From the NCBI GenBank assembly GCA_958295845.1, contig OY282376.1, positions 2,803,022 through 2,867,021 on the forward strand: a DNA stretch of 64,000 nucleotides, given 5' to 3'. The notes beneath the pieces were generated by a model. The model was not told where the DNA came from and ran no database searches. It saw nothing but the letters and a program-made list of their open reading frames with translations. Origin of the DNA: Caldilineaceae bacterium. GTDB taxonomy: Bacteria; Chloroflexota; Anaerolineae; Caldilineales; Caldilineaceae. Positions within the stretch are counted from its first letter, which is position 1; each line of letters begins with the position of its first letter. Of the stretch, positions 1-8,252 are shown one piece after another. Made by a program: the position numbers and the translations under genes.

Positions 1-1
1 T

Positions 2-868
2 GTATTTCCCCTGGCAAAGTCTCTAATTTGGCTTAACACAAGTATGGTCAATTGGGACATACCCTACAGTTGGGGATTTGCCATCATTGTCTTCACCGTA
101 ATCATAAAAATGATTACGTTCCCGTTAACGATGATCCAGATAAAGAGCATGCAGGCTCAGAAGAATATGCAGCCACAGCTGCAGGAGCTACAGAAGAAGT
201 TCGGGAAGAACAAGGACAAGATGGCGCAAGAGCAGATGAAGCTATATCGCGAGGCGGGTGTGAATCCGCTGAGCGGCTGCTTGCCTATGGTTGTGCAAAT
301 GCCGGTGCTATTTGGGTTGTATTCGGCTTTGGTGGCGCTAGGCCCCTCCTTGTCGAATGCTCGCTTCTTTTGGATCCCCGATCTTGGTTTTCCAGAGTTC
401 ACGCGGGGGCTTGCCTGGATTCCCGAGAAGTTCAATGAGGGCGAGTACCTGCTCTTGCTGGCGTACCTGGTGTTACCGGCTTTGCTCATGGTCAGTCAAG
501 TCTACATGCAGCGCATGACGACGGCGACTACGCCGCCCGGCAGCCAAGGCCAGGCCGGAATGATGAAGCAGATGACGACGATCATGACTTTGATGTTCGG
601 CTTCTTTACATTGCAGGTGCCGGCAGGATTGTCGTTGTACTGGGTTACAAGTAACCTGTTACAGTTGGGGCAGACGTACATCGCCAACTACCTGGGTGGG
701 GTGAACAAAGTCATCGCGCCGGTGGCGCCGCAGGCTGTGACTGCTGCGGTAGGCGCGGGAACCGGGGACGGCGGTTCGACGGTGTCCCCGGCAGCAGAAG
801 CGACAGAAACGCAACAAAAGAGTACGCCACAGCGTCGACGGAAACGGCGTAATCGAAAGAGACGATAA
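2..868 (+). CDS. yidC: Membrane protein insertase YidC/Oxa1, 5'-truncated
   Basis: This is the C-terminal part of the YidC/Oxa1/Alb3 insertase, which places membrane proteins into the cytoplasmic membrane alone or with SecYEG. The frame is open to the window edge (288 visible residues), so the ATG at 44 is not taken as the start. Visible family features are a membrane segment ending in a PLT motif, a basic helical stretch rich in Lys/Gln (roughly residues 35-75), the NPLSGCLPMVVQMPVLFGLY hairpin typical of Oxa1 proteins, further membrane helices and a strongly basic C-terminal tail (RRRKRRNRKRR). Only 1 nt separates it from jag, so the two are cotranscribed. The yidC-jag-parAB order is usual near oriC. 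Confidence 0.95.
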   Translation, partial: VFPLAKSLIWLNTSMVNWDIPYSWGFAIIVFTVIIKMITFPLTMIQIKSMQAQKNMQPQLQELQKKFGKNKDKMAQEQMKLYREAGVNPLSGCLPMVVQMPVLFGLYSALVALGPSLSNARFFWIPDLGFPEFTRGLAWIPEKFNEGEYLLLLAYLVLPALLMVSQVYMQRMTTATTPPGSQGQAGMMKQMTTIMTLMFGFFTLQVPAGLSLYWVTSNLLQLGQTYIANYLGGVNKVIAPVAPQAVTAAVGAGTGDGGSTVSPAAEATETQQKSTPQRRRKRRNRKRR

Positions 869-869
869 G

Positions 870-1799
870 ATGAATGAAGGTCAGAGCTACGAGTACAGGG
901 CTAAGACCGTAGAGGCCGCTGTCGATGAAGGATTGCGCCAACATGGTGTATCCAGAGATGAGATCGAAATCGAAGTTATCGACGAGGGGAGTCGCGGAAT
1001 CCTTGGAATCGGGGCCTCCGATGCCCACGTTCGTCTGACTCGGAGAGTTGAGGAGCCGTCGCCGGAGGCCCAGCCCGAGGACGAGGGCGATGTTTCAGAA
1101 GAGACTGCGGTCGTTGCTGAGACAGAGGCGGCGTACAAAGGCGATAGCGGCCTTGTCGAGACGCCAGTCGAGGACATTGAACCGGACGAAGAGGACAGTG
1201 CCGAAGAGGACAGCGCCGAAGAGGACAGCGCCGAAGAGGACAGTGCCGAAGAGGACGGTGTCGAAGAGGACAGTGCCCCGGTCGAGTCGGAAGAGGCAGG
1301 TTCGGTTTCTGATGTCGAAGTTGATGAGGACGACGCAGAGCTGGAAGACCTCGCGTTCGATTTGTTGAATCAGATGATGGTTCACCTGGGGGTCGACGCT
1401 GAAATTGAGATTACCTGGCAAGACAATCCAGAGGAAAGCGACAGGGCGCTCTGCCTCAATGTAGTCGGGGAGGACTTAGGGATCCTCATTGGCCGCAACG
1501 GCGAGACACTTTCGAGCATGCAGTATCTAATTCGGCTCATGGTCAACCAAGAGCTGCACCGTTGGAAGAACATCGTTATCGATATAGACGGGTACAAGCA
1601 GAGGCGAGCTGAGCAGCTCAGCCAACTGGCCCACCGTCTGGCTGAGCAGGTCATTACGTCGGGGCGGCCTGCGTCATTGGAGCCGATGCCGGCAAGCGAG
1701 CGCCGTCTCGTCCACATTGCGTTACGCGACCACGAGCAGGTCTACACTTCGAGTACCGGAGAGGACACACGGCGTAAGGTACAGATCTTGCTAAAGTAG
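870..1799 (+). CDS. jag: Jag/KhpB (SpoIIIJ-associated) RNA-binding protein
   Basis: Jag (KhpB/EloR) is a cytoplasmic RNA-binding protein linked to cell elongation and membrane biogenesis, and is normally encoded after yidC. The 309-residue product has a Jag_N domain (about residues 1-50), a long acidic linker with a tandem EEDSA repeat (about 107-136), a KH domain with a GRNG loop near residue 208 and a C-terminal R3H domain with ERRLVH near residue 277. It is longer than usual Jag proteins (about 200-250 aa) because of the acidic linker. It starts 1 nt after the yidC stop, indicating one transcript. Identity is secure from domain order and neighbours; the linker's role is unknown. Confidence 0.95.
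   Translation: MNEGQSYEYRAKTVEAAVDEGLRQHGVSRDEIEIEVIDEGSRGILGIGASDAHVRLTRRVEEPSPEAQPEDEGDVSEETAVVAETEAAYKGDSGLVETPVEDIEPDEEDSAEEDSAEEDSAEEDSAEEDGVEEDSAPVESEEAGSVSDVEVDEDDAELEDLAFDLLNQMMVHLGVDAEIEITWQDNPEESDRALCLNVVGEDLGILIGRNGETLSSMQYLIRLMVNQELHRWKNIVIDIDGYKQRRAEQLSQLAHRLAEQVITSGRPASLEPMPASERRLVHIALRDHEQVYTSSTGEDTRRKVQILLK
1188..1277 (+). repeat. In-frame 15-bp tandem repeat inside jag
   Basis: Six consecutive 15-bp units (consensus gaagaggacagtgcc) encode an Glu-Glu-Asp-Ser-Ala repeat in the acidic linker of Jag. Units differ by one to three bases, mostly silent; the fifth carries GGTGTC in place of AGTGCC. The unit length is a multiple of three, so copy-number change would lengthen or shorten the linker without a frameshift. 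Confidence 0.95.
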
Positions 1800-1945
1800 A
1801 TGCGGCCAACCCTGTGCTGGCTCTGTGAGCGGCTGCAATGAGGGACGGATTCACGGGGCCAGATTCTTTGCAGAGAGGCTCGGGGGCGGTCGACCGGCGA
1901 CCGAACGGGCAAGGGGTAAAGTCGTACACAGCTCACGAACAGTCC

Positions 1946-2827
1946 ATGTCGATCGATTTTCTTGCGATAGGAACGGTGACCCGCGACATTTCGATCGCGG
2001 ATCCGACGGCGACCGACTATGTGCTGGGTGGTACGGTCAGCTTTGCGGCGGTAACGGCTGCTCGACTTGGTCGCAGGCCGGCAGTTCTGACTCGAGCCGG
2101 TAACGATGTTGAACTGTCGGAACTGAGAAGTCTGGCCGACCTACACGTACTGCCTTGCGAAAGCACGACGACATTCGCGAATCTATACTCAGCCGACGGC
2201 CGTGTCCAGTATTGTTACACGCCTTCTCCCCCAATCGCGGCTGTGGACATTCCTCCCCAACTTCGGGCGCCCCATATCGCACTTCTGGGTCCTCTTGTTA
2301 ATGAGGTGCAGTCAGAGGTGGCCTCCATATTTGGCTCCGACACGATAGTGGCTGCCGTGCCCCAGGGCTGGATGCGGCGGTGGGACGACGAGGGCAGGGT
2401 CTACCCTACGGGGTGGACTGACATGGCGGAAATCCTTCCACATCTCGATGCGCTCATTCTTTCGATTGAGGACATAGACGGCGACTTGAGCCAGGTGGAG
2501 GCGTTTCTCAAGCAGGTTGGGCTCGTGGTACTCACCGCGTACCGGGACGGAAGCACAATCTACAGGCGCGGGCCCGACTCGGAGATTGAGGTTGTCCCTA
2601 TTCCTCCTCGCCCGGCAAACGAAGTGGACCCAACGGGGGCAGGGGATATTTTTGCGACGGCTTTCCTGCTGCGACTTGATGAAACTGGCGACCCCTTCGA
2701 TGCGGCCCGGTACGCGAATGTAACGGCGTCCTTTGGCGTTGAGGGACAGGGGTTGGCGGGGATTCCCAGCCACGGGACGGTCCTGGATTACATGGCCCGG
2801 CATCCCTGGCGGTATGGCAGTGCCTAG
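1946..2827 (+). CDS. PfkB-family carbohydrate/nucleoside kinase
   Basis: This is a ribokinase-fold kinase that would phosphorylate a sugar or nucleoside with ATP; the substrate cannot be named. The ATG at 1946 gives 293 residues starting MSIDFLAIGTVTRD, the normal N-terminal strand of the fold. The longer upstream reading (from 1838) adds low-complexity sequence unlike the family. The PfkB signature EVDPTGAGDIFATAF lies near residues 226-240, with the catalytic Asp at 234. A Gly pair (LGG, about residues 28-30) fits the sugar-binding edge. It sits between jag and parA in the same direction, with 146 nt and 68 nt gaps, so cotranscription is possible but not shown. Confidence 0.85.
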   Translation: MSIDFLAIGTVTRDISIADPTATDYVLGGTVSFAAVTAARLGRRPAVLTRAGNDVELSELRSLADLHVLPCESTTTFANLYSADGRVQYCYTPSPPIAAVDIPPQLRAPHIALLGPLVNEVQSEVASIFGSDTIVAAVPQGWMRRWDDEGRVYPTGWTDMAEILPHLDALILSIEDIDGDLSQVEAFLKQVGLVVLTAYRDGSTIYRRGPDSEIEVVPIPPRPANEVDPTGAGDIFATAFLLRLDETGDPFDAARYANVTASFGVEGQGLAGIPSHGTVLDYMARHPWRYGSA

Positions 2828-2895
2828 CTTGTGAAGGGACTGATTGACGTGATGGCCGAATTTGGACCAGGCGAACAGTTGCCTATGGGAGAGCT

Positions 2896-3735
2896 ATGAG
2901 GGCTCAGATTTTCGCGATCGCCAATCAGAAGGGCGGCGTGGGCAAGACGACAACCGCCGTCAACCTTTGCGCTTATTTGGCAGGCGCGGGTTGCCGGGTG
3001 CTGCTGGTTGACAGCGATCCGCAGGCGAATGCCACGACCAGCCTGGGCATCGACCCCAGGAAGCCGGGGACCAGCCTTTACGATGTCCTGATTGACAACA
3101 GGCCCGTCCATGAGGCGGTCACGGAGACGACCTTAGCCGGCTTGAGCCTAGTGCCTGCCAACCTTGATCTGGCCGGCGCCGAAGTCGAAATGGCGGCGAG
3201 GATGGCACGCGAGCAGCTCCTTTCCAAGGCGTTGAAGCCTCTGCACGATGCATATGACTATGTAATTATTGATGACCCGCCTAGCCTGGGCCTGATCACG
3301 ATAAACGGTCTGACGGCCGCCGACGGGATCATCATTCCTGTCCAGTGCGAGTATTTGGCCCTGGAGGGGTTGAGTCAGCTGCTGAACACGATTCAGCAGG
3401 TGCGCAGGGTGCTAAACGGCCGGTTAAAAGTGGCAGGCGTGCTATTGACCATGGCGGACGCGCGTACGAATCTCAGCACGCAGGTGGTGGCGGACGTGCG
3501 GGCGCATTTCCCTTTGGAGACTTTTGAGACGCTGATTCCCCGCTCGGTACGACTCAGCGAAGCGCCGAGTCACGGTTTGACGGTACTTAGCTATGCGCCC
3601 GAGAGTGCCGGCGCGCTGGCATACAAGGCGCTGGCCGCAGAGTTCATGGGTCGATTTCCGGCTCAGGTTGAGGCGGCCTCGGAAGGTCTGCATGACGGGC
3701 TTGGTGCAGGAACCCAGGGTTCTACGGTGCCCTAG
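2896..3735 (+). CDS. parA: Chromosome-partitioning ATPase ParA/Soj
   Basis: This is a ParA/Soj/MinD-type ATPase that segregates the chromosome with ParB. The deviant Walker A KGGVGKTT begins at Lys12, followed by a Walker A' VDSDPQANAT and the Walker B-like region IIDDPPSLG (Asp-Asp-Pro-Pro). The 279-residue length is normal for chromosomal Soj. A GGAGAG sequence lies just upstream of the ATG. The parB start is 2 nt after the stop, the standard operon. The pairing with yidC and jag upstream argues for a chromosomal rather than plasmid origin. Confidence 0.95.
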   Translation: MRAQIFAIANQKGGVGKTTTAVNLCAYLAGAGCRVLLVDSDPQANATTSLGIDPRKPGTSLYDVLIDNRPVHEAVTETTLAGLSLVPANLDLAGAEVEMAARMAREQLLSKALKPLHDAYDYVIIDDPPSLGLITINGLTAADGIIIPVQCEYLALEGLSQLLNTIQQVRRVLNGRLKVAGVLLTMADARTNLSTQVVADVRAHFPLETFETLIPRSVRLSEAPSHGLTVLSYAPESAGALAYKALAAEFMGRFPAQVEAASEGLHDGLGAGTQGSTVP

Positions 3736-3737
3736 AG

Positions 3738-4682
3738 ATGAGCAGAGAAACAGAATCTGACCAATTGAACCCGAGGCGAAGGCACGGACTGGGCCGCGGG
3801 CTGGGCGCGTTGCTGGGAAGGTCTGACACTCGCGAGGAGGTCGAACCCGAAGAGCCCGACGATCCTGCGAGCGATGGGGGGATCAGCGAAGTCCCTGTCG
3901 ACGAGATAGAGCCGAATCCCCACCAGCCGCGGACGCGTTTTGAGCCGGCGAGTCTGGTTGAGCTGGCTACGTCTATCCGGGAGCACGGCGTGATCCAGCC
4001 TGTGATCGTGGCGGAGCGTCCTGATCAGCCGCAGCGATACTGGCTGATTGCTGGAGAGAGGCGCTGGCGAGCGGCCAAGCAAGCTGGGTTGTCGGTCGTG
4101 CCGGCGGTTGTCCGGGAGGCGTCCTCGCAGCAGCTGTTGGAACTGGCCCTGGTCGAAAACTTGCAGCGCGACGATCTGAGCCCGCTGGAAGAGGCAGCCG
4201 CCTTCAGTGTGTTGATTGACCAGTTCAGCCTGACGCAGGCTCAGGTCGCGTATCGGGTAGGGAAGAGCCGGTCAGCAGTGGCCAATGCAGTACGCCTGCT
4301 GGGGTTGCCTACGGAGGTTCAGGCGGCTCTGAATGATCGGATGATCAGTGCGGGCCATGCGCGTGCGCTCCTGGGCCTTGAGAGCGACGAGGACAAATGC
4401 AGGGCTCTCGACCAGATTGTGGCGAGGGAGCTGAATGTGCGGCAGGCTGAAGAGCTCGTTCGAAGGTGGCAGGAAGAGCCGGCGGAGTTGGAGACGGAGA
4501 AGGATCCTCCCCATTTGAAGGCACAGATGCGCTATTGGGAAAACCGATTTCGCGACCGTCTCAGCACCAAGGTGAATCTCGATCGGAAGGCGGACGGCAG
4601 CGGACGGCTCGTCATTCATTTCTACAGTGATGAGGACCTTGAGACGATTTACAGAGAAATCGTCGGCGACGAGACGGACTGA
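3738..4682 (+). CDS. parB: Chromosome-partitioning protein ParB/Spo0J
   Basis: ParB is the parS-binding CTPase clamp that loads partition complexes and SMC near the origin. The 314-residue protein starts with the short basic motif GLGRGLGALLG that stimulates ParA. It continues with the N-domain (VDEIEPNPHQPR), the CTP-binding GERRWRAA motif (about residue 106), the ENLQRDDLSPLEEA box (about 140) and a helix-turn-helix (QVAYRVGKSRSAVANAVRLL). The C-terminal dimerisation region is present. It follows parA by 2 nt. I did not see a perfect parS site in the window, but reading by eye could miss degenerate copies. Confidence 0.95.
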   Translation: MSRETESDQLNPRRRHGLGRGLGALLGRSDTREEVEPEEPDDPASDGGISEVPVDEIEPNPHQPRTRFEPASLVELATSIREHGVIQPVIVAERPDQPQRYWLIAGERRWRAAKQAGLSVVPAVVREASSQQLLELALVENLQRDDLSPLEEAAAFSVLIDQFSLTQAQVAYRVGKSRSAVANAVRLLGLPTEVQAALNDRMISAGHARALLGLESDEDKCRALDQIVARELNVRQAEELVRRWQEEPAELETEKDPPHLKAQMRYWENRFRDRLSTKVNLDRKADGSGRLVIHFYSDEDLETIYREIVGDETD

Positions 4683-4794
4683 AGACGCAGGTCTGTGAGA
4701 ACGGCGCCGCCTGGGCTGCATGGTCGGCGCGATGGGTCCTCTGGGGCGGCCGCCCTTTTTGAATGCCTCATTTTTTCGTAACCGGGAAAGCCTT

Positions 4795-5490
4795 ATGGCT
4801 GAACAGATTGGCGATGCGCTTCAGGCGGAACTGAAACTGGTTGCAGCGAAGCTTGAAGAGGCGGTGACCGATCTGCCGGATGGGCTGGCACAGTTCGTAC
4901 GCAGCGAATTGGCGGAGAACCAGGTGCTGGCAGGGGTTGTGCTGGCCTCGGCGGCGCCGGTAGCAGATACGGCAGAGGATGCGTTACGCAGGGTGTCACT
5001 GGCCGCGGCTCTGGAGCTACTGCAGATCGCTCTGAACATCCACCGCCTGTTGTTGAGGCCGGAGCAGGCCGGTTCAATTGACAGCTTCCTGCTTGGCGGC
5101 ACGATTTTAGCGGGAGATTACTGTTTCAGCCGGGCGGCGGTGCTGGCGGCCCACACCAACCATCCGCAGGTGGTGATGGTTTTTGCTGAGCTTCTGCAGA
5201 AGGTAAGCCAAGCCAATTTGAGACGAGTCGTCTCCGAGGATGGCTTTGGCCGCGCACCGGTTTCAAGCGACGAGAGGGAGGCGCTGTTTCGGAGCGGCGC
5301 GTCTGCGGGCGCGTTATTGGCGGGGCTTTCCGGGGAAGAGCGGGAAGTCGTGGGCCGGTATGCCGCTTGTCTGGGACGACGAAGGCTGTCGGACGGGGCC
5401 AAGGCTTCCGGCGTAGTGGCGGAGGAGACGCTCGTCGACATGCCGCCGAGACAGCAGGCGCGGTGGCGGGCGCTTGTCTCGAGTCTCTGA
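4795..5490 (+). CDS. Degenerate polyprenyl-synthetase-like helical protein
   Basis: The 231-residue product resembles the trans-isoprenyl diphosphate synthase fold but appears to have lost catalysis. The stretch ILAGDYCFSRAAVLAA followed by a helix ending in LLQKVSQANLRR matches the middle of these enzymes (AGDYLLARA...). The preceding position, where synthases have a metal-binding DDxxD after ALELLHTASLIHDD, reads ALELLQIALNIHRLLLRPE with no Asp cluster. The ATG at 4795 is preferred because the upstream extension is not family-like. It follows parB in the same direction by 112 nt. It may be a non-enzymatic subunit of a heterodimeric synthase or an unrelated helical protein. Confidence 0.5.
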   Translation: MAEQIGDALQAELKLVAAKLEEAVTDLPDGLAQFVRSELAENQVLAGVVLASAAPVADTAEDALRRVSLAAALELLQIALNIHRLLLRPEQAGSIDSFLLGGTILAGDYCFSRAAVLAAHTNHPQVVMVFAELLQKVSQANLRRVVSEDGFGRAPVSSDEREALFRSGASAGALLAGLSGEEREVVGRYAACLGRRRLSDGAKASGVVAEETLVDMPPRQQARWRALVSSL

Positions 5491-5527
5491 GGTCAGAATT
5501 CGGTCGGGTCACGAACTGGAGTAGGGC

Positions 5528-6802
5528 GTGTCCTCTAAACGAGCAGTACTTCTCACCACCCCCAACAGCTACCGCACGCAGGACTATGTCGACGCGGCGG
5601 CGCGATCAGGTATCGACGCTGTGGTGGCGGTGGACTTACCCAAGACGCTAGCCGAAGAATGGAACTTTCCCCTCGGGGCTGATTTTGGCCGCCCTGATCA
5701 GGCTGCCAAGGAGATTGTCGAAGCGCTGGCCAATCGGGGCGGGTCGGAAGACGGTGAAGTCCGTTTCGATGCGGTGCTGGCGTTGGATGACTCCGGCGCC
5801 AGAGTGGCGGCGCTGGTTGCGGACGCATTGGACTTACCTCACAACGCTCCGATGGCGGCGGAGGCTGCTCGGAACAAGTTTCAGATGCGGACGCTGCTGG
5901 CCGCGTGTGGGGCCCCGGTACCGACTTTCGGGGAATTTCGAACAGGCGGGAATTTGAAGGAGACTATCGCCCGAGCGGAAGAAGAAATCGGGTATCCCTG
6001 CGTGGTCAAGCCGGAGGAGTTGAACGGGAGCCGCGGCGTGATCCGCGCCAATTTGCGGTGCGAGCTGGCTGCCGCGGTCAGGCGGCTAACTGCGCTGATA
6101 GGTGATGATCAACCATTCCTGATTGAGGGTTATATTCCAGGAGTCGAGGTCGCTCTTGAAGGCCTTCTGGACAGAGACCGACTGCACTGCCTGGCGCTGT
6201 TTGACAAGCCGGACCCGCTGGAAGGGCCATATTTCGAAGAGACGATTTACGTTACACCTTCAAGGCTGCCGTCCGAGATGCAGAGCAGAATCGTCGAGAC
6301 GACGGAGGCGGCGGCGCGGGGACTGGGCTTGCAGACGGGGCCTATTCACGCAGAGCTGCGGATCAATGCAGAGGGACCCTGGATCGTTGAGGTTGCCGGG
6401 CGGTCGATTGGGGGACTTTGCTCGAGGATTCTGCGGTTTGGGATGGAAGTGGGCAACGGACTTTCGCTGGAGGAGTTGGTACTGCGTCAGGCGTGCGGCC
6501 TGCCGTTGGAGAGTTTAGAGCGGGAGTCGCAGGCCGGCGGCGTGATGATGATTCCGATTCCGGAGGGGGGCATTCTTCGGCGGGTGGGCGGCGTTGAGGA
6601 GGCCAAAGGCGTTGCGGGAATCGAGGACGTTCAGATTACCGCCCGGCTGGACCAGTCTCTTGTCCCTTTGCCTGAGGGCGATGCTTACCTGGGCTTCATT
6701 TTTGCGAGAGGGCCTTCACCAGACCTGGTCGAAGGATCATTACGACAGGCCCACAGTCTACTGCAGTTCGAGATTGACCCGGAATTTACGCTAGTACAGT
6801 AG
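5528..6802 (+). CDS. ATP-grasp domain protein (carboxylate-amine ligase-like)
   Basis: The 424-residue protein has the layout of ATP-grasp ligases: an N-terminal Rossmann-like preATP-grasp part (about 1-110), an ATP-grasp core with YPCVVKPEELNGSRGV (about 155-170) and an IEGYIPGVEVALEGLL segment, and a metal-binding end near IHAELRINAEGPWIVEVAGR (about 280-300), followed by a C-terminal extension. Such enzymes couple ATP hydrolysis to joining an acyl-phosphate with an amine or other nucleophile; the substrate is not predictable. Translation starts with GTG. Its 3' end lies 8 nt from the convergent yggX. It resembles the BL00235/CarB-like group more than biotin carboxylase. Confidence 0.8.
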   Translation: MSSKRAVLLTTPNSYRTQDYVDAAARSGIDAVVAVDLPKTLAEEWNFPLGADFGRPDQAAKEIVEALANRGGSEDGEVRFDAVLALDDSGARVAALVADALDLPHNAPMAAEAARNKFQMRTLLAACGAPVPTFGEFRTGGNLKETIARAEEEIGYPCVVKPEELNGSRGVIRANLRCELAAAVRRLTALIGDDQPFLIEGYIPGVEVALEGLLDRDRLHCLALFDKPDPLEGPYFEETIYVTPSRLPSEMQSRIVETTEAAARGLGLQTGPIHAELRINAEGPWIVEVAGRSIGGLCSRILRFGMEVGNGLSLEELVLRQACGLPLESLERESQAGGVMMIPIPEGGILRRVGGVEEAKGVAGIEDVQITARLDQSLVPLPEGDAYLGFIFARGPSPDLVEGSLRQAHSLLQFEIDPEFTLVQ

Positions 6803-6810
6803 GGCCGCCA

Positions 6811-7131
6811 CTATTTCCTGGGGGCGCCTTTCCCAGCGGGCGCACCCTTGCCCGCGCCGGGCGTGCCTTCAGGCGTCCATCCTTCCGGCATCTGGGCGCC
6901 TTCTCCGAAGAAAAACTCTTCCATCTGCTGCATCAAGAAGTCGCGTGACTGCGGATCGCCCAGACTGAGGCCGTAGTGGTTAATCAGCACGACAGAGTAC
7001 TGCATCCACATATCCCAGCCGTCTTGCGAGATGTTTTCGAATATCCGCTGGCCCAACTCGCCATGGTAGGGGGGCGACTCCAAGCCCTCCAACTCCTGAC
7101 CGATCTTGGCACACTGCACTAAGCGAGCCAT
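6811..7131 (-). CDS. Fe(2+)-trafficking / oxidative-damage protection protein YggX
   Basis: YggX-family proteins are small cytoplasmic factors that protect Fe-S enzymes from oxidation and have been linked to Fe(II) handling. The 106-residue product matches the family: an N-terminal VQCAKIGQELEGLESPPY with the conserved Cys at residue 7, then GELGQRIFENISQDGWDMW, LINHYGLSLGDPQSRDFL and MEEFFFGEG. The last 20 or so residues are a Gly/Ala/Pro/Lys-rich tail absent from the Escherichia coli protein. It is convergent with the ATP-grasp gene and divergent from the Fmt-like gene. The family is mainly known from Proteobacteria, so presence here could reflect old transfer. Confidence 0.85.
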   Translation of the reverse strand: MARLVQCAKIGQELEGLESPPYHGELGQRIFENISQDGWDMWMQYSVVLINHYGLSLGDPQSRDFLMQQMEEFFFGEGAQMPEGWTPEGTPGAGKGAPAGKGAPRK

Positions 7132-7194
7132 AGTTTTACTCCCAACCTTAAATAAGGAAAGCCGTGGGCATCATTATAGGCCTGAGTTGACGCT

Positions 7195-8154
7195 GTGTCA
7201 AAGGAATTGCGCGTTCTATTCATGGGGATGTCGGGCCAGTTCAGCCGCATCGTGCTCGGGAGGCTTCTCGCGCGCGACGTTGAGGTTGCAGCGGTGGTAC
7301 TGAGCGGGCCGAAGGGAGGCTCTTTACGGGGCCTTCCTGTACCCTGGGAAGGCGTAGGTCTGCTTTCCAATGACAATCTCGAACTACCGGTATTAAACTC
7401 GCCGGGCGACTACAGTCGACTTGGGGAGGCGTTGCCTGCGAGTCTCCTCGGTCTGGCGAGTGCGGCGGGGATACCTGTTTTCGAGTGCGGGGATATCGGC
7501 CAATCGGACGCAACGGACTGGTTGGCGGCGATGTCACTGGACGTTGTCTGTGTGGCCTGTTGGAATCGCCTAGTTCCTGCCTCCGTGTTGGACATTCCAC
7601 GGAACGGTTTCCTGAATGTGCATCCTTCGCTATTGCCTGCCTACCGGGGCCCGTTTCCTCTGTTCTGGCAGTACCGGGCTGGAGAGACTGCAATGGGTGT
7701 GACGGTGCACTGGATGGACGCGGGCCTGGATACGGGCGACATTGCCGGGCAGCGCAGGATACAGTTTGAAGATGGACTTCGGGGGCCAGAGGCTGAGGCA
7801 CTGTGTGCTTTGGCCGGGGGCGACTTGCTGGCTGAGGCGCTGGAGAAGACGGCGCGAGGGGAAGCAGTGCGGCGGCCGCAGCCGACGAGCGGCAGCTACT
7901 TCCCGGCTCCTTCGCGGGACGATTTCGTTCTAGACGCGAACTGGCATCCCAGGCGGGCATTCAATTTCATGCGTGCAACCGCAGAGTGGGGAATTCCGTT
8001 CCGCCTTGCGTCGGGGGGTTCAGTGCAGTGGCTGGCTGACGCGCTTGCGTGGCGGGAGGGCGCAGTTCTGGAACCGGCAGGGGAAGGAAGAACCTGGGCG
8101 GCGTTTCGGGGCGGTTCGGTTCTTGCAGTGGAATGGCCCGCGGCACCCATTTGA
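7195..8154 (+). CDS. Methionyl-tRNA formyltransferase-like protein
   Basis: This is a formyl-transferase family protein using 10-formyl-tetrahydrofolate. The hallmark NVHPSLLPAYRG (Asn141, His143) and GLDTGD (Asp near 179) retain the catalytic Asn-His-Asp set, and the C-terminal 80 residues resemble the Fmt tRNA-binding barrel. The 319-residue length is normal for Fmt. The N-terminal half is divergent, and the usual Fmt RGAAP after SLLP reads RGPFP. It may therefore be the genome's Fmt or a paralogue acting on a sugar nucleotide or other amine. It starts with GTG, 63 nt from the divergent yggX; def, its common partner, is not adjacent. Confidence 0.7.
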   Translation: MSKELRVLFMGMSGQFSRIVLGRLLARDVEVAAVVLSGPKGGSLRGLPVPWEGVGLLSNDNLELPVLNSPGDYSRLGEALPASLLGLASAAGIPVFECGDIGQSDATDWLAAMSLDVVCVACWNRLVPASVLDIPRNGFLNVHPSLLPAYRGPFPLFWQYRAGETAMGVTVHWMDAGLDTGDIAGQRRIQFEDGLRGPEAEALCALAGGDLLAEALEKTARGEAVRRPQPTSGSYFPAPSRDDFVLDANWHPRRAFNFMRATAEWGIPFRLASGGSVQWLADALAWREGAVLEPAGEGRTWAAFRGGSVLAVEWPAAPI

Positions 8155-8252
8155 CGGACGAAAGAATTTGAGTTGTCTCCACCGATCTGTGTCGACTACA
8201 ATGGTCAGGACTTCACTATGCTTCAATCCAATTCAGTAACAGGAGTAGTCTG

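Noticed and set aside
2828..2895. parS-like site near parA
   Set aside because: No TGTTTCACGTGAAACA-type palindrome seen in the parAB region.
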